A stretch of DNA of 64,000 bases from Nymphaea colorata (lineage: Eukaryota > Streptophyta > Magnoliopsida > Nymphaeales > Nymphaeaceae). Position 1 is the first letter of the stretch. Each line of letters opens with the position of its first letter. Shown one piece after another: positions 47,401 to 60,231 of this stretch. The position numbers and the translations under genes were made by a program. The DNA lies in assembly GCF_008831285.2 (NCBI RefSeq), contig NC_045138.2, positions 36,633,115 through 36,697,114 on the forward strand, given 5' to 3'. Below the pieces are notes generated by a model. The model was not told the DNA's origin and did no database searches. It saw nothing but the letters and a program-made list of their open reading frames with translations.

Positions 47401-49679
47401 TTCTGTTATAGCAAAAACATGTTAGCAGCAATTTTTTCTAACCACAGTATGTTACAAATAATATCAGAGCCTCTGATTCCCTCAAGAAAGGACCTTGCAA
47501 TGCAACAGGTGAGATAGTAGAGAACAAAGGAAGTTCCTAAAATAGGTTTATATTCCTAATTAAGAACAAATCCTTGTTCCTCAAACATGATACTTTAGAG
47601 ATAAATGTCAAAGCATTTATACCCTCCGAAAGAATTTGCTCAATCAGAGAATAGTGACAAAATAGAGGGCTAATGCAGAAAGAAATCCTGCATTAATCAA
47701 GAGTAAATTAACATGGTTGTAACTTAGAAAATTATTAGCAACTGCTTCTGTGTAGCAAAGTAATAGTAAATTTATTTCAATTGCAAAATTTACAATATTC
47801 ATAAATACATGTTAAACTTATTCAACCAAAATGTGTTAACTTAATAATAAAAGTAATGGCAGCAACAAAGGAAGATGGTACAAGAAAGTATTGTAACTAC
47901 AGTAATGAATTGTTTAATACATTAAGATATTGCAACATAACTATATGAAGATCCAATACAACACATCCTTGAGACTAGCTTTTACATGTGTAACCATATC
48001 ACTTATTATTAATAAATAATAACGGATAATGACAGGGCTGATGCCATGCATGATAAGTGGGGGTATTGTGGTTTCTTCTTTTAGGAGCCTACCTTTTCCC
48101 TCCAAACTAAGAAGTTTTATCACCAGGTTAAGGAGGAAATAGCACGCACTAAAGTTTGTTTATCTGATAGCCACTTACATACACGAGACAGTTGTTAAAA
48201 TCAGTTAGCTACTGAAATTATGCATGTGATTTGCAGCCACTTTTATTATTCTACATTGGCATATTATTTGTGCAACTTATTACTTATTATCATCTGGATG
48301 TGAAATTGTAGACGGAGATACACAATTAGGAAAGATGGTTGAAAGAGAATCTCCCTGTTAGTATTTTTTTTATTTAATATGTCTATCTTCTTTGGGTTTA
48401 CAATATTCTTGAACAAAATTTACTAAAGACAACATGTTATGTTGAATGTAGATCTTAAGTTGGACCAACCACTACAAGTTACGATACATATTTGATACAA
48501 TTGTGTTCCTAACTAGAATCCCATGGTAATAAAAGTAATAACAAGAGTGGGAAAAGTAATATCAAAGTTTCCTAAAGAAGTTGGATGTGTATTGGCAGGT
48601 TTGTCTTTCCTTGAGAAATTTATAAAACATCTCAGAGGAGGAAAAAACCAAAGGATTTTGCTCTAGGAAAGTTTTTTTCCATGCCACAAACTCTTATATA
48701 GAGGTACTTCACATATATCGATTCTTACTTGGTACGAACTGATAGTAGACTGGCTAATACGTTCCTGGTGGAACGCAAATAGCACCAAGGTTGTTCTTAC
48801 AAAGGACTATTTCTCAGTTAGATGAACAAATATTTCATCATGAATTAGGTCAAGTTACTATGGGCATATTCACAAGGTCTCCTTAAGGATAACATTGTAC
48901 ATGTAAAAAGTCGCAAAAAAAAAAAAGGACTTCCAAAATATATGGACCAACATGGGAAAAATTACTCCAGATTTATGCAGAAGATAATTATCGACCTTAG
49001 TATCTAATCTCAAAGGAGAATCTGTAGTGCATAAACAAGCAAATTCCACTAATCAGGCAGATAAAAGAAGAAGCTATAAGCAAATCCCCAAGAAACAGAA
49101 ATTGCTGCATGATCACAAACGGAACCACTAGCACTTCTCATACTCCATTATGCACTAAATCGAAAAGCTAAACGAAATTCTGTTTGGAAAATAAGAACCA
49201 AACAGCCCGACAAAACGAACTCAAGACACCAATAAACGCATGGAATGGGACTACCTCCGCGATACGCCAGCAAAGCAATGCACCAGAATCGTGCCCTCGG
49301 CGCGGCTTTTCTCGATGAAGTCCAAGCACACATCCAGATAGTCCAGCAAATTCTCGCTCTCCATATCCCTCAAGGGGACCGCCATCCTCACGAACCTTAG
49401 TCCCTCTCCCGCCATTTGCACCACGCCCAAAATCCTACCTTCCTCTCCCTGCTTCAACCCCTCGCCCGCCTCCGGCCGCTCTTCTCCAGCGGCAAAGACT
49501 TTCCGGACTTCCTTCGCCGGAATCTCGAGCCTAGGCCGCCACTCGGAAAAGAATGAGACGGACACCGAGCTGAGGAGAGAGAGGAGGTGAGTGATCTCCC
49601 GCGGACCACGGCCGAGGAGGACATCCGCCGCGTCGTTGATATCGCCGATCAAGAGTCTGTCTCTAACCGGAAAAGGCAT
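44487..49679 (-). CDS. DUSP12: YVH1/DUSP12-type dual-specificity phosphatase with C-terminal zinc-binding domain
   Basis: Minus-strand exons: 49679-49255, 46641-46589, 46200-46136, 46049-45971, 45221-44925 and 44641-44487; 1074 bases, 357 residues, all joints in phase. The N-terminal phosphatase domain (about 1-190) has the signature His-Cys-Phe-Ala-Gly-Val-Ser-Arg at 134-141 with catalytic Cys135, followed by Ser-Ala-Ala-Val. It differs from the animal form by a Glu/Gly-rich insertion at about 60-85. The C-terminal domain has Cys249/Cys252, His265, Cys318/Cys321 and Cys335/Cys337 with a Leu-Gly-Tyr-Phe-Asn-Trp-Ser-Gly core, as in YVH1/DUSP12, where it binds zinc. YVH1 acts in 60S ribosome maturation in yeast; the plant role is inferred. 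Intron 1 (2.6 kb) interrupts the codon directly after the signature Arg. The strand, start and stop are well supported. Confidence 0.94.
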
Positions 49680-50480
49680 CTCGATCGTCGGAAAAAAGGA
49701 AGAAGATGCTCCCGGGTTCCGGCGAATCCCTCACGCTTCTTTGCGACGGAGAAGGCCTCTGCCCCGCACGGGCTTTCTTATAGGGCGCGCACTTGCGATC
49801 AACCGTTAGGATCATCGGGCGGCGAGGGTCGCACGCGCAACGAGGGCTTCGCTCGGCGTGCCATCTTGCTGATGTGGCAAAGTAGAGTCCATCCTAAGGT
49901 GGGAGCGTGGGCCCCAGATGGCCCTCCTTTTGATGCCACGGTGGACTTCCTGTTCAATGACGTGGCAAGAACATGGACGAGTATGTGTACTCGGCTTTTT
50001 AAAGACAAAAGTATCCTTTGACTCAATTACATTATTTCAAGCAATTTACTTTGGCAGCAAGCTTTTTCAAGTATGTCTGTTTAGATATAATTATTTGTTC
50101 AACACTTGAATTGGGATTAGTGTTAATAATGCAGGAACATTGTATTAGTTGATATACGAGAGGAAAAACTTCTACTTTTTTTCGGAGCGAGCAGTGGGTT
50201 ATATTATTCTCGTTCATCGGATGAATAGGTATTTAAGATATTTTGATTTGAGTGTCCTAAGTCCTTGAATTGTTGATCGCAATTCTTTTGGACATTAAAC
50301 AGAAGGAAGCCATGAAGTATGGTCTAATTCAATCAATATATATATCTTTAATATAAATTTATGATTGAATAGTCTTAGGACAATGAATTAACCAAACTGC
50401 TTTTACAACAATGGTTGCGCAACTTCATGCAAGAGATTAGAGTGAAGACTTCATGGAGTAGGATGATGTTGAAAGGGCAT
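49680..50480. other. 5' flank of the phosphatase gene
   Basis: A GC-richer segment to about 49960 probably holds promoter and 5' leader, followed by AT-rich DNA. Plus-strand ORFs at 49587-50021 are antisense shadows of exon 1. Confidence 0.45.
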
Positions 50481-51600
50481 GCTTTTATTTGCATGGAGTT
50501 CTAACAAGTGTCGACATCAATAGAAGCCTACAAAGCACACGTCCCACTACATCATGCACGTCCACATGCGCATATGTCACATGGTCATACTCATTGATCA
50601 AGACACGAAACTCAGCATCTCCAGCCACATGCAACCATGGACACATCATGGGCTGGCTAAAAGACATCCATGCCCATCAACGCCATACACAGCGACAATC
50701 CGTTTTATACACAACCATGGCCAAAGATGTCAATGGTCCCATGACTTGCGTATCGCATGTCATGTACTTTGTTGTTAGTATAGACAGATGTACACTATCC
50801 TGTGATGACAATTGTGATGAAGTTGATTCTTTGTTGGCAATGGTGCTGATGGTGATGGTGATCTCCCTCGCAAGTTGGCTGCCGCGATTATTTGTCCAAT
50901 GATAAAAAAAAAACAAAGTTAAGAAGCAATACAGAATCTGGTGTGTTGTTTTCGAGTAGGTTCATCCAACCTACAATATCACACGGACACTTTTATTTAA
51001 CTATCAAAGCGATAAGCAAGTAGTTGTATTATATTATTCGATGATCTTTTCTTGTATGTTGGATGGATTCTTGTGAGCGTTATTGTTATTTATATGTTCG
51101 ATTCTTGTGAGTGTTATTATTATTATTATTATTATTATGAGCAAGGTGTCTTATTTTCTTACTAGACTTTGACTTTGATGGAGTTCTAGACTCTTCTTAA
51201 TTCTAAACTTTTAGAATTTCTTTTTGTGATGATTTTAGCTCCGATAATTTGCATATAAAGGTACTGGAGAAAGATCAAAAGTATTTACGCGTCACGGGAT
51301 AGATTCCTTTGAGTGCTGATGTTTAAAATTGTTAAAGTTCGGTGGCAGTGAACACAATAAACAAAATGTAGGACGTATGAGAGAGAAAGAGAGAGAGAGA
51401 GAAAGCAAACAACGACCCCTGGGTTAACGATAGCGGATCACATCACATCCAACAGCCACCACATCTCATTTTGCAGCCACATGAACGTCTGGATCAAGTC
51501 AGATGTGCGGTGGAGATTGAACATCAAGTGATCGGTTAGTTTATTATTATTTGCACAAGCTGCCTTGGTCCACTCTCTTAACTAGCCAGGAAAAAAAAGA
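50481..51600. other. Intergenic, with (ATT)n at about 51114-51139 and a GA-rich tract at about 51378-51402
   Basis: A 137-codon plus ORF at 50489-50902 is rich in His, Cys and Met with no recognisable motif or splice context and is judged non-coding. Confidence 0.4.
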
Positions 51601-52050
51601 AACAAAGACCCATTTGTCGCAAATTTGAAGAAATGTCAAGGTTGTGATTTCTACAAACTCTATGGAGACTATAAAGATCCGAGGTGATTTAAGATTCTAT
51701 GCATCATCGATAATGATGCCAAATTTGCATTATAGATTCCTCAACCATACATTTTTGGATGACTGGAAGCCACCAGAAAAAGAACCAAAGTCCTGCCACT
51801 TCGAATCGACCTTTGGCATACCTGTCAACTAGTTGTCACCGTCTGCGGTTCAAAGGAATAACATTCACAAGAATCAAACCAATGACGATACTGTTAACAT
51901 ACCCATCGTCCGGACCAGCTGTGCTAAATGTCTTTGGGATGCAATCAACCTTACATTGCATGAGGATGGATCTCTGAATCTCGAGTCATATTTCATTACC
52001 CTCTCGCTTGAGACAAGTGAATGTAAAGCACAATGATTATCTTAAATCTA
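51601..52050 (+). other. Overlapping short ORFs of unknown origin
   Basis: Three plus-strand ORFs in different frames (51644-51832, 51759-51977, 51833-52036) lie in succession. Some parts look protein-like (an Ile-Lys-Pro-Met-Thr-Ile-Leu-Leu stretch, a Ser-Leu-Asn-Leu-Glu-Ser-Tyr stretch). This could be a decayed exon, but nothing is recognised. Confidence 0.15.
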
Positions 52051-53558
52051 CTCTTTTAAAATCTACAGTTTAGAACCATGACTTTTAGAGGGGTCCCCTT
52101 GGGTGTTTTTTATAAAAGATTGTATCAGGTTTCAAATTTTTTGAAAACCAAGGAGGTGCGGCCCCTAGTTGGCTCTGCGGATGGTCCATTCATTCTTGAT
52201 GCGCTCCTTTTGACTTACATGGAAAAACGAAATCTCTTTTAGGCGCATTTCTAAGGGCAAAGGATATTCCTTTCGTAAAAAGTAGGTTTTTCTATCTTTG
52301 GAACCGAGTTATGTCATAAAGTTTGTATTGCATAGATTGTTTGGTAGTCGAAAGCAGCTCAGGAATTTTTGCTAGTGGCTTCTTTGAACGACGCTCGAAC
52401 ATGATTTGAGCATCCAAAGCTTTTGTATTAAGTTTTTTCTTTCTTTCTTTTTCAATCAAAGCTTATGTATTGAGTTAAAATCGATATAAGAATACCGGGT
52501 GGGTCTCTGACACGGTGGTAGAGTCACAGTCATTGAGTTCGTAACTCAATAGAGAGTTTTCTTCATTGTCTCGCCAAAAGCTTATTATATGCCAAAGTTA
52601 GGCATTTAAGAAACATTTTTATTCTACTTTTACCAAAATGCAGAGAGGTATACCGGTCTGATCATGCCGCCTTCCATTTTATTTTGTGATCATTAGGCAT
52701 GTTTTTCTACTGTTCTTAGTAATTCTAACCATATGGATAAGTGTGGAATGTACAAAGGTATATGCCAACAAAATTTATAAAAATCTAGATTGTGTGTCAT
52801 GTTCTATTTATTTGAGGAAAAGTTACAAAAATACTGTCTAACAAATAGGCAAATGTCAAATTAACTAACTAAATTTTGACGCTATCAAACTTTTGCATGT
52901 AAATCTCAAACCACGGTTTCTTTATAAAAAATATTAAAATAGTAAGATGTCATTGTCTGGCCTGATGTCTTCAAGGCAGAAGTTTTCTTCTTCTTCTTCT
53001 TCTTTTTTTTTTTTTCTTTAAAAATGATCTTTGGAAAAAGTCATACTATAGGTTCCTAAATTTAACACATAAAAGTAATATTTAAATCAGATACAATATA
53101 AACAAAAGATTATTTTTTCTTTTAACAGACTTATTATGCGGAATCCAATCTACCACCATACAAAATCCTTGGTATAGATATAGCCAAAACCGATGAGTAG
53201 GGTCAACTGTCTCTTAAAGTATATCTTTCTGTGAGGACAATCGTGAAGTGAAGGGTGTTAAAGTTTGAACAAATTTGTCATTGCTTTCTCATGCTGTTGC
53301 TCTTGTAAGACTATATATTTCAAACACAATTGAGAGAAAAAGTCTCGCGTCTATGTAATAATTTAAACGAAGAGTGGGAAAAAAAAGTACGATGTAGGTA
53401 CACTGGTTGCGGGTTTGGATCTAGATCCGTTCAGTTGGTCGTTTGTAATGTAGTTATAAAAAGACATTGGATTCCTAAGAACCCTAGATTTCTGGTCCAA
53501 CACAACCCCTTAATTCCAAATCTTATAGCAAATTTGAAAACCGTAATTTGGAACCCAT
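52051..53558. other. Intergenic, no gene seen
   Basis: AT-rich, with a TTCTTCTTC/T-rich tract at about 52985-53020. No supported feature. Confidence 0.4.
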
Positions 53559-53767
53559 AGGCAGCGTTTGATAACCTTAAACCTGAGATTTGATGCCGCT
53601 TTTAAATCCATATTAAGTTAAATATACAATTTAAATAGATTTCTCAATTGGAGATCTCAAATCCATATTACCTTGTGGAAATCATGGGCTTGTCTTACCA
53701 TATATCCATGCCTTTAAAATTGTGATAGCCTCGGATTAGAGATTCGAGGTTATCAAACATTGAACAA
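53559..53767. mobile_element. Candidate MITE of about 205 bp with imperfect terminal inverted repeats
   Basis: The left end GCGTTTGATAACCTTAAACC (53564-53583) is mirrored at the right by a sequence whose complement reads TGTTTGATAACCTCGAATCT (53762-53743). The interior is AT-rich and non-coding. A clear target duplication was not found. A hAT-like or PIF-like small element is likely from the style of the ends. Confidence 0.45.
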
Positions 53768-54409
53768 TGGATCTCTCCCACCACAGGCCCCATGTATTGT
53801 CAGCCTAGCTATCAAACATGGCCTAGGTGTCTTTTATCTCGCGTCCATTTTGGGATATGGATATGGATCAAGCTAATAGGGATCGAATCGAATGACTTAA
53901 AATTCGGACCATATCCAGGTTCGCCATCACCGGCCGACGTCCGATCCGTTCCCGCCCTCAGCAATTTAACTGAACATATATAATATCCGATAAGAGTAAT
54001 TTGCCTTTTCACCCGCCACCGCCTCCGAGACTCCGACCCTGTTAGGGTTACCTGAACCCGAAGCACGCGCGAGCCAACGGCTCCATTCGTGGTGCGACTC
54101 TTTCTCTTTCTTTCTCTCGGTGTCTGCACATGTTAGATTTCCGATTTTATTCAGAAAGATGGATTTCGGCTTGTGTTTGGAAGCTGATTGGCGGATCTTG
54201 GGACCTGAAGCAAGAGGGGGGAAAAAGGGATTTGAAATGGGATTTTGTACATCAATCCGATTGGAGGCTTTGGTTTCTTTATTTGTTGCTGAATTATGTC
54301 GTTATGCATTTTCGATCACAGGTTTTTCTTTTGGGCGGCATTCTTTCGAGTTTTTTCAGGTTGGGTCGTAATTTTTGTGGTTTGAGGGGTGTCCACGATC
54401 TGAATCGTG
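53768..54409 (+). promoter_or_regulatory. Promoter and 5' leader region of the CFAP20 gene
   Basis: A TTAGGGTTA element at 54042-54050 is close to the plant telo-box, often found in genes of the translation and cell-cycle class. A CTTTCTCTTTCTTTCTCTC pyrimidine tract lies at about 54099-54118. Short upstream ORFs begin at 54120 and 54130 and overlap the true start in other frames, so they are leader or promoter and not separate genes. Confidence 0.35.
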
Positions 54410-55866
54410 ATGTTCAAGAACACGTTTCAATCGGGGTTTCTTTCCATTCTGTACAGTTTGGGGTACTTTCTATTGCCCGCCTCTTTTTTTTCACCTTTTG
54501 TCCCTTGTTGGATCCATTATTGTTCTCGCCTGTTCATGAAATTTTCGATTGATGGTGTTTCGGGTGTTTTTGCTGTAGGAGCAAGCCTCTGCAGATATGG
54601 GACAAAGAAGGTTACTGTGTCTTGGTCATGATTATTTTCTTTTGCCTTCGTGGTTTCTGCTGCATTTGTTTTTCTTTGTTTTAAATTGGTTTCCGTTGGT
54701 GTTCCCTTAACACAATATATTATCTCGACCACTTCCATTGAATTGGTGACTTTTGATTGTTATTCGATTGAGCAGAAATATGAAGCTCGCTTTGCTTCTC
54801 TAAACTGATTTTACGATGATATTTTGTGACTGTCGTCTATTAGATATCTTTTCTAGAATGATCTCAATGCGGGTCATAGAACAATTGGTATTTCAGTCAG
54901 TCGCTGGGTGTGCGTTACCTTGTTCATGGTGAGATGTCGAGCATATTTTAGTGTCTGTGCTTATGTTGCTTCCTGTTTCTTTTTTTCATCTATCGTAGAG
55001 GCATTTCTACCTAGTCCACTAGTAAATCTGATACCTAGATTGTTCATTCCGTTTATGCCACTTCCACCTAGTGAGTTCCGAGAGTAAGGTGGTGCTAAGA
55101 GCACTTTTTGATGAGATCCTAACTTGAGCTCCAGAATGGATGACACCTATCCAAATGTTTCACAAGCTCATTGTCCAAGTATGGCTTTTAGGTTGATTTT
55201 TTCTGTTCTGATCCAAGAAGCTGAAATAATACTTCTGGATGGCATAATCCAATGCGCTATGGTCCTAGCTATCTATCTACTTCCTATCTGAACCTTTCTT
55301 TGGTCTAATCAATCGGGGCTAATACAAAAACACATTAGTTTCATCAGCTATGGTGATACTTCTAACCTCATTGATTATTAAGGCTAGTACTTGTGTTTTC
55401 CCAATTTTTTACAAAGAATATTATATTATATCTTTATAAATATAAGAAACATCTGTTCATCTCATTTAAGTTTGTGATGTTAGAATCAGGTAATAAAATA
55501 CTGGTGCATGCTTAGGTTGTCATGTTACTATTATAGGAATTACTAGTTGTGGATGACCCTGTATCTTCATTTGGGATTCTGGACGTATAGTTTAAGTAAA
55601 TTTTAATATCATGTATATAGGTGCATTTTTGAGCATCAGTAAAACGGTTGACTGTCTTTACCTGTTCCAGCTTGAGAAGACTTGTTAGGTTTTAGTTCTG
55701 TGTTGAACAGTATTTCCAGGTTAGTCAATTTTGTGAGGGAAAAAAGCAAAGTTAGGAATTATGGCCTTCCTTCATGACAAATACCATGTTGACATATGGA
55801 AAAAGATTATCAGTACCACGTTTTCAGTTTCAAATATTGAGCTAGGTCCAGTTTGCAAGTTTTTGT

Positions 55867-55912
<46 letters not shown>

Positions 55913-58893
55913 TAAGAAACGACTAAAGCTAAATTCAGTTTTGGAAAAGCTTAGTCAAATAGAACTTTTCCACTTTGTTTTCTTTCATGAACAAATTAGA
56001 GTTAATTACATGCTGGTCTTTTAATTGCCGGTATCTTTTTTGTGTTCACAAGTTGGCATAATCATTTGCATATGTTCATTCATTTTGTGTATTAAATTGC
56101 TTCATAGAATACACTTAAATAGGTTGTGATTTTTCCTCTTTTGGATTTGTTTAGTTGTCAATGGTCAGATTAAAAGGCCACAAGATGAAGATATTCAGTC
56201 CAATGTCCTTGAAATAGTGGGATCAAATGTGCAATCAACATATATCACGTGTCCTGCTGATCCTGCTGCAACACTTGGTATAAAGCTCCCTTATTTAGTT
56301 ATGATTGTGAAGAATCTGAAGAAATACTTCACATTTGAGATCCAAATTCTGGATGATAAAAATGTCAGACGTCGATTCAGGGCTTCAAACTTTCAAGTGT
56401 GTAAGTCTTGCCAAAGTTACTGAATTCATGATTTTTCTGTTTGTTGCCATTCTATTGTTGTTTTCCTTGTACAGTTGCTGCCCTTGTAGCTGAGACATGA
56501 TTAACACTGAAGGTTCTTCCTCCTGTGCTAGGTTGTTCCTTTGTTGTCATATTTTTCTCATAGTTTAAAGTTTAAACAATAGTCAATAGTGGATCAGTAC
56601 AATCTTTGCTGATTAGTTAGTATAGCCAAACCACCACATCTATTTTCCATTTCATAAAATCAAACTGCCAGGTAATCGAACATTATGTACTAGAGCTTCC
56701 ATCATGTAGAATTGTAGATTCCTGGATGTACTCTGTGCAGCATTCAATTCCTATAAGCTATAATGAAATCCATGCAAATCTTAAAGATTAACATTAATTA
56801 TTTATGGGAACCAACAACAATAAGCACCCTGTCCCTACATCACCAGCTAATTCAGTGTCTTGAGAGATCTGTACTGTGATGGTGTTATACAAAGGATGAC
56901 GGCATAAGCATATATTCTGATGTTGTCTATGACAACTTATATTTTAAGTATCATGAATGACTGCTTCACCCAGTAATCCAATATAGATTGTGTAAGTTCC
57001 TTGGAAAGAAATAAATTACAAAATATTGCAACCCACTGAGTCCAAGTTTCTTTGCCCACTCTCTGTTTTTCTCTTCAGCCTATATTTCCAGACGAACTAA
57101 TGTGGTCTTGTTACTTTTCTTGTTGGCTGGTGTGGACACATCGATGCTGCTTTTACATTTTTGCAATCAATATTGGCATTGTTCTTAACAAGATTGCCAT
57201 GCATAAGGGCAACTTTGGCTTGGTTCAGCTCAGAGCTTAGACACAGATGGGCTCATTAATATGGTAGACTATATACATATATTCTATTATATACAGACAT
57301 GTATACAGTATTGAAATATATAATTATATCTCCAAAACAGCTTTAGTTATGCTTGGTACAAACGTTAAAATGGTCCAATTGATCAGGCTTTTATGTAAGA
57401 GTGGCCATCGGGTCGGGTACACGACGGTTACCCGGTACCCGGCCGACTCGGACTTGAAAAAATGGGACCTGGCCGGCCTGACTGAGTTTGGTTTGGCCCG
57501 ATAAAAAAATTTTAATATATATTTTATTAATGTTTATATATATTTTTAATATTTTATTTACGGGCTCAGGTTTTAGGTGTCGGGCCGGGCCGCAGGCCAG
57601 CCTGATGCCCAGGCTTACTTTTATGGCCCTTCAGTAGAGTCTGAATAAGAGAAGATAAAGATTCAGTGGCTTGTGTGTCTTTGTGGAGTACCTGTACACA
57701 TTCATTCAGTTACCGAGTTGATACAGAAAAAAACATGACTAAATTGCTCACCAGAAGTTGCAGGTTGCCTGGCTGTTGGTCTTTTCAGTAGTTGCCAGGA
57801 TTTGAACCAAAATGGAAGCAGTATGATGGTCCGAGTAGTTTCTAAGCTTAAGAAGTCATATGTTGTGTTAATTAAAATAGATGCATTAAAATACTAGTAA
57901 CTTGACATAAGTAAAACTTAAAAACTTGTATCATAGTTGTAAGAAATCTGTACGGAATTTACCGTGCTGAACAGATCCTCTGCCTCCAGGAATGTTTAGA
58001 GCACAAAATCTAGCTGAAATTTACTTTACGTATCTGTCTTTAAAGGTATGAATTATGAAAGCTGATTATAAGATACGTATACATCTGGTTATAGTACCTC
58101 TACAATTTTTTTCTGTCATTACTCTGATCCTCCTGTTGCAAGGTAGTCGCTTGTAAAATGGATCGATCCTTGCTGTTGAGGCTGGTCCTGTGTCTGGACA
58201 TGATTTCCTCGGCATATGTGTTTTCATTCATTCAAGAAGCAATATGTTCATTCAAGAAGCAATATGTCCCAATAATAATATTGTGAAAAATGATACTGAT
58301 GCCTTATCGATAGTATGTAAGATTATCGTCACCTATTTGCTTGTTGGCTGGCTTGTATCGCCTTTTCAATCTATGAATTAAGCAATAATTGAGAATGTTT
58401 TGTATTGATTTTGAAATGAAAAGAAAAATTAAAAATAAGAACTCTGAATTCTCTATCAGCCGATGTGCACGATAGATACTCATAACATGGATACGTCCAG
58501 TCAAAACTTTTCTGAAAGGTACTAAGAAAGTTATGGGTTACATTTGCAGTCTGTAACGCGTGTAAAGCCATATATCTGCACCATGCCCCTCAAATTAGAT
58601 GATGGATGGAATCAGGTTCAGCTGAACCTGACAGATCTCACCCGAAGAGCATATGGTACGAATTATGTTGAGACATTGAGAGTTCAAGTTCATGCAAACT
58701 GCCGCCTGAGAAGAATATACTTTTCCGACCGTCTCTACTCTGAGGAGGAGCTTCCACCTGAATTTAAATTATATCTACCAGTGCAGGTGATGCACCTTCT
58801 CGTAGACTTTGATCCTGGGGTACGCACTTTACCCATCGCCTATTTGTTTCCTGATTTCTGACAATGTTTCCTTGTTTCATGCAGAAGGCCTAA
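54410..58893 (+). CDS. CFAP20: CFAP20/BUG22 homologue (cilia- and flagella-associated protein 20 family)
   Basis: Exons: 54410-54462, 54579-54610, 56155-56396, 58550-58786 and 58885-58893; 573 bases, 190 residues, all joints in phase. The start [10 protein letters not shown] is the family's invariant N-terminus. Further hallmark segments are Pro-Leu-Gln-Ile-Trp-Asp, Lys-Arg-Pro-Gln-Asp-Glu-Asp, Ile-Thr-Cys-Pro-Ala-Asp-Pro, Leu-Asp-Asp-Gly-Trp-Asn and [11 protein letters not shown]. The product is a full-length single DUF667-type domain. The last exon encodes only Lys-Ala-stop after an intron of 98 bp. In ciliated organisms the protein stabilises axonemal doublets; flowering plants lack cilia, so its role here is unknown. 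Intron 2 holds a (CA)n-(TA)n tract and intron 3 a GC/AT bipartite repeat. It converges on the O-fucosyltransferase gene, with 1.3 kb between stops. Confidence 0.97.
55870..55912. repeat. (CA)n-(TA)n compound microsatellite in CFAP20 intron 2
   Basis: About 15 CA units directly followed by about 6 TA units. Confidence 0.95.
57395..57630. repeat. Bipartite GC/AT repeat inside CFAP20 intron 3
   Basis: The left GC-rich part (ATCGGGTCGGGTACACGACG, CCCGGTACCCGGCCGAC) and the right GC-rich part (GTGTCGGGCCGGGCCGCAGG) flank an AT-rich core. The left end AGAGTGGCCATCGGG resembles known ends of small plant hAT-type elements. Confidence 0.55.
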
Positions 58894-60231
58894 CTCGGCA
58901 GCATCTTTATGGAAGGACCACATGAAAATCTCTATAAAGTTGTAGGCTATACTCTATTTCAACCGTGCTGATTCAAGTCTTGTAGCTACATAGATGTATC
59001 CTGACATGTTGGGTTCCAGCTTGACATACAGAATGCTGAGCCCCTCTAGAAAGAGTCGCCTGAAAGGCTTTGTTGTCGATCAGTTGTTTGTGTTTTCCTT
59101 AGATCTGATATATTCATGTTCTTGATAACTTTTGTGGCCGTTGTCACTATCGGCATCGGATGGCAGAAGGCTTTTTCTTGGCAGAATTTCTTCAACAGCC
59201 TGTCTTGTATCTAGGTGGTGCGCGGGCGTTGTGTGTATGTGCGTGCCCGTGCACATGTCCGTACAGTATATTTTTTGGAGTTTTTAGATTCATAAAAATG
59301 CACACACCCTTTCTTTGGGTAAAAGGCTACATTTGCATGCAACAACGACACCTGCTCGAGTGGAGGTTTTGAGTTTTCGTACGGTTTGTGACATCATGCG
59401 CGCAAAAATCCAAGGTGGCTGGGGTTTTAGAGGATAGTGATTATGGGACTTGCATTGATGCCGGGTTAAACTGTTGTTGCTTGGTTTTGCCATCGAAGAA
59501 GAAAAAATAAACGAAACTGAACATCCTGATGTGCTTAAAACTCAATATCCGTGGTAACGGTCTGTCTGCTGTGGAAAAGCCCCGCCTCTCTCTTTCTCTC
59601 TCCCGAACGGGCAAACGCATGCTCGCGTAACCACAAGCATAGAATTAACTGATGTCCCAAAGGAGCATAAATATGACCCATTAATTCTATTTGCTTGCAC
59701 TATTGTGGCCGAGTAGCACAAATGTATGACCTAGAGCGTCCAGGAGGGATCTGGTACTCGAACCGAAAATTCAAGTCCCTTTCTTCTCAGTAGAAATAAC
59801 CTGCATTGCCTGGGCCCTGGCTTGTTTAAGACCAATTGCACACCAAAACTCCAATTGTAGCTTCGCTGACCAGGTGCATCCGTCCTTTGTTGCCTGATCC
59901 ATCGGACTCTGGAAAGAAAAACAATTCTCACAGAAACCACCATGAAAATTTGCCACTCCCCTTGTATTATTGCCTGAATCTGGCAGTTCACATAGCTTAT
60001 GGAAAAGAATTAACATTCATATGAATGAACGGATTAACTGAGCAAGCTGGACAAAGAAGGAACAAATTTACAAGTGCACAAGGTCTTTCCTTCTTGTCCT
60101 CGAGGAATTCGTGGTCTCGTTTGCATTTAATTCTGTAACATTCCAATTTGGGAAGTTCAAGTAATGGGAGCTCAGGGAAATCACAGTCAACTGTCTCATT
60201 CAAAACTTGAAACGTCAAGCCAGCAGCGATA
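58894..60231. other. Convergent 3' region between CFAP20 and the O-fucosyltransferase gene
   Basis: It holds the 3' untranslated parts of both genes. ORFs at 59160-59372 and on the minus strand at 59731-60016 show no recognised motif. Confidence 0.45.

Noticed and set aside
49587-50021. 144-codon plus-strand ORF
   Set aside because: Antisense to phosphatase exon 1 and its 5' flank.
50489-50902. 137-codon plus-strand ORF
   Set aside because: No motif, no splice or leader context, and an overlapping antisense ORF; probably chance.
54120-54552. ORFs of 83 and 140 codons overlapping CFAP20 exon 1
   Set aside because: The family's invariant start lies at 54410 in another frame; these are leader and intron read-through.
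58550-58861. CFAP20 ending at the stop near 58861
   Set aside because: It ignores a good donor at 58787 and the short last exon that restores the conserved Lys-Ala end.
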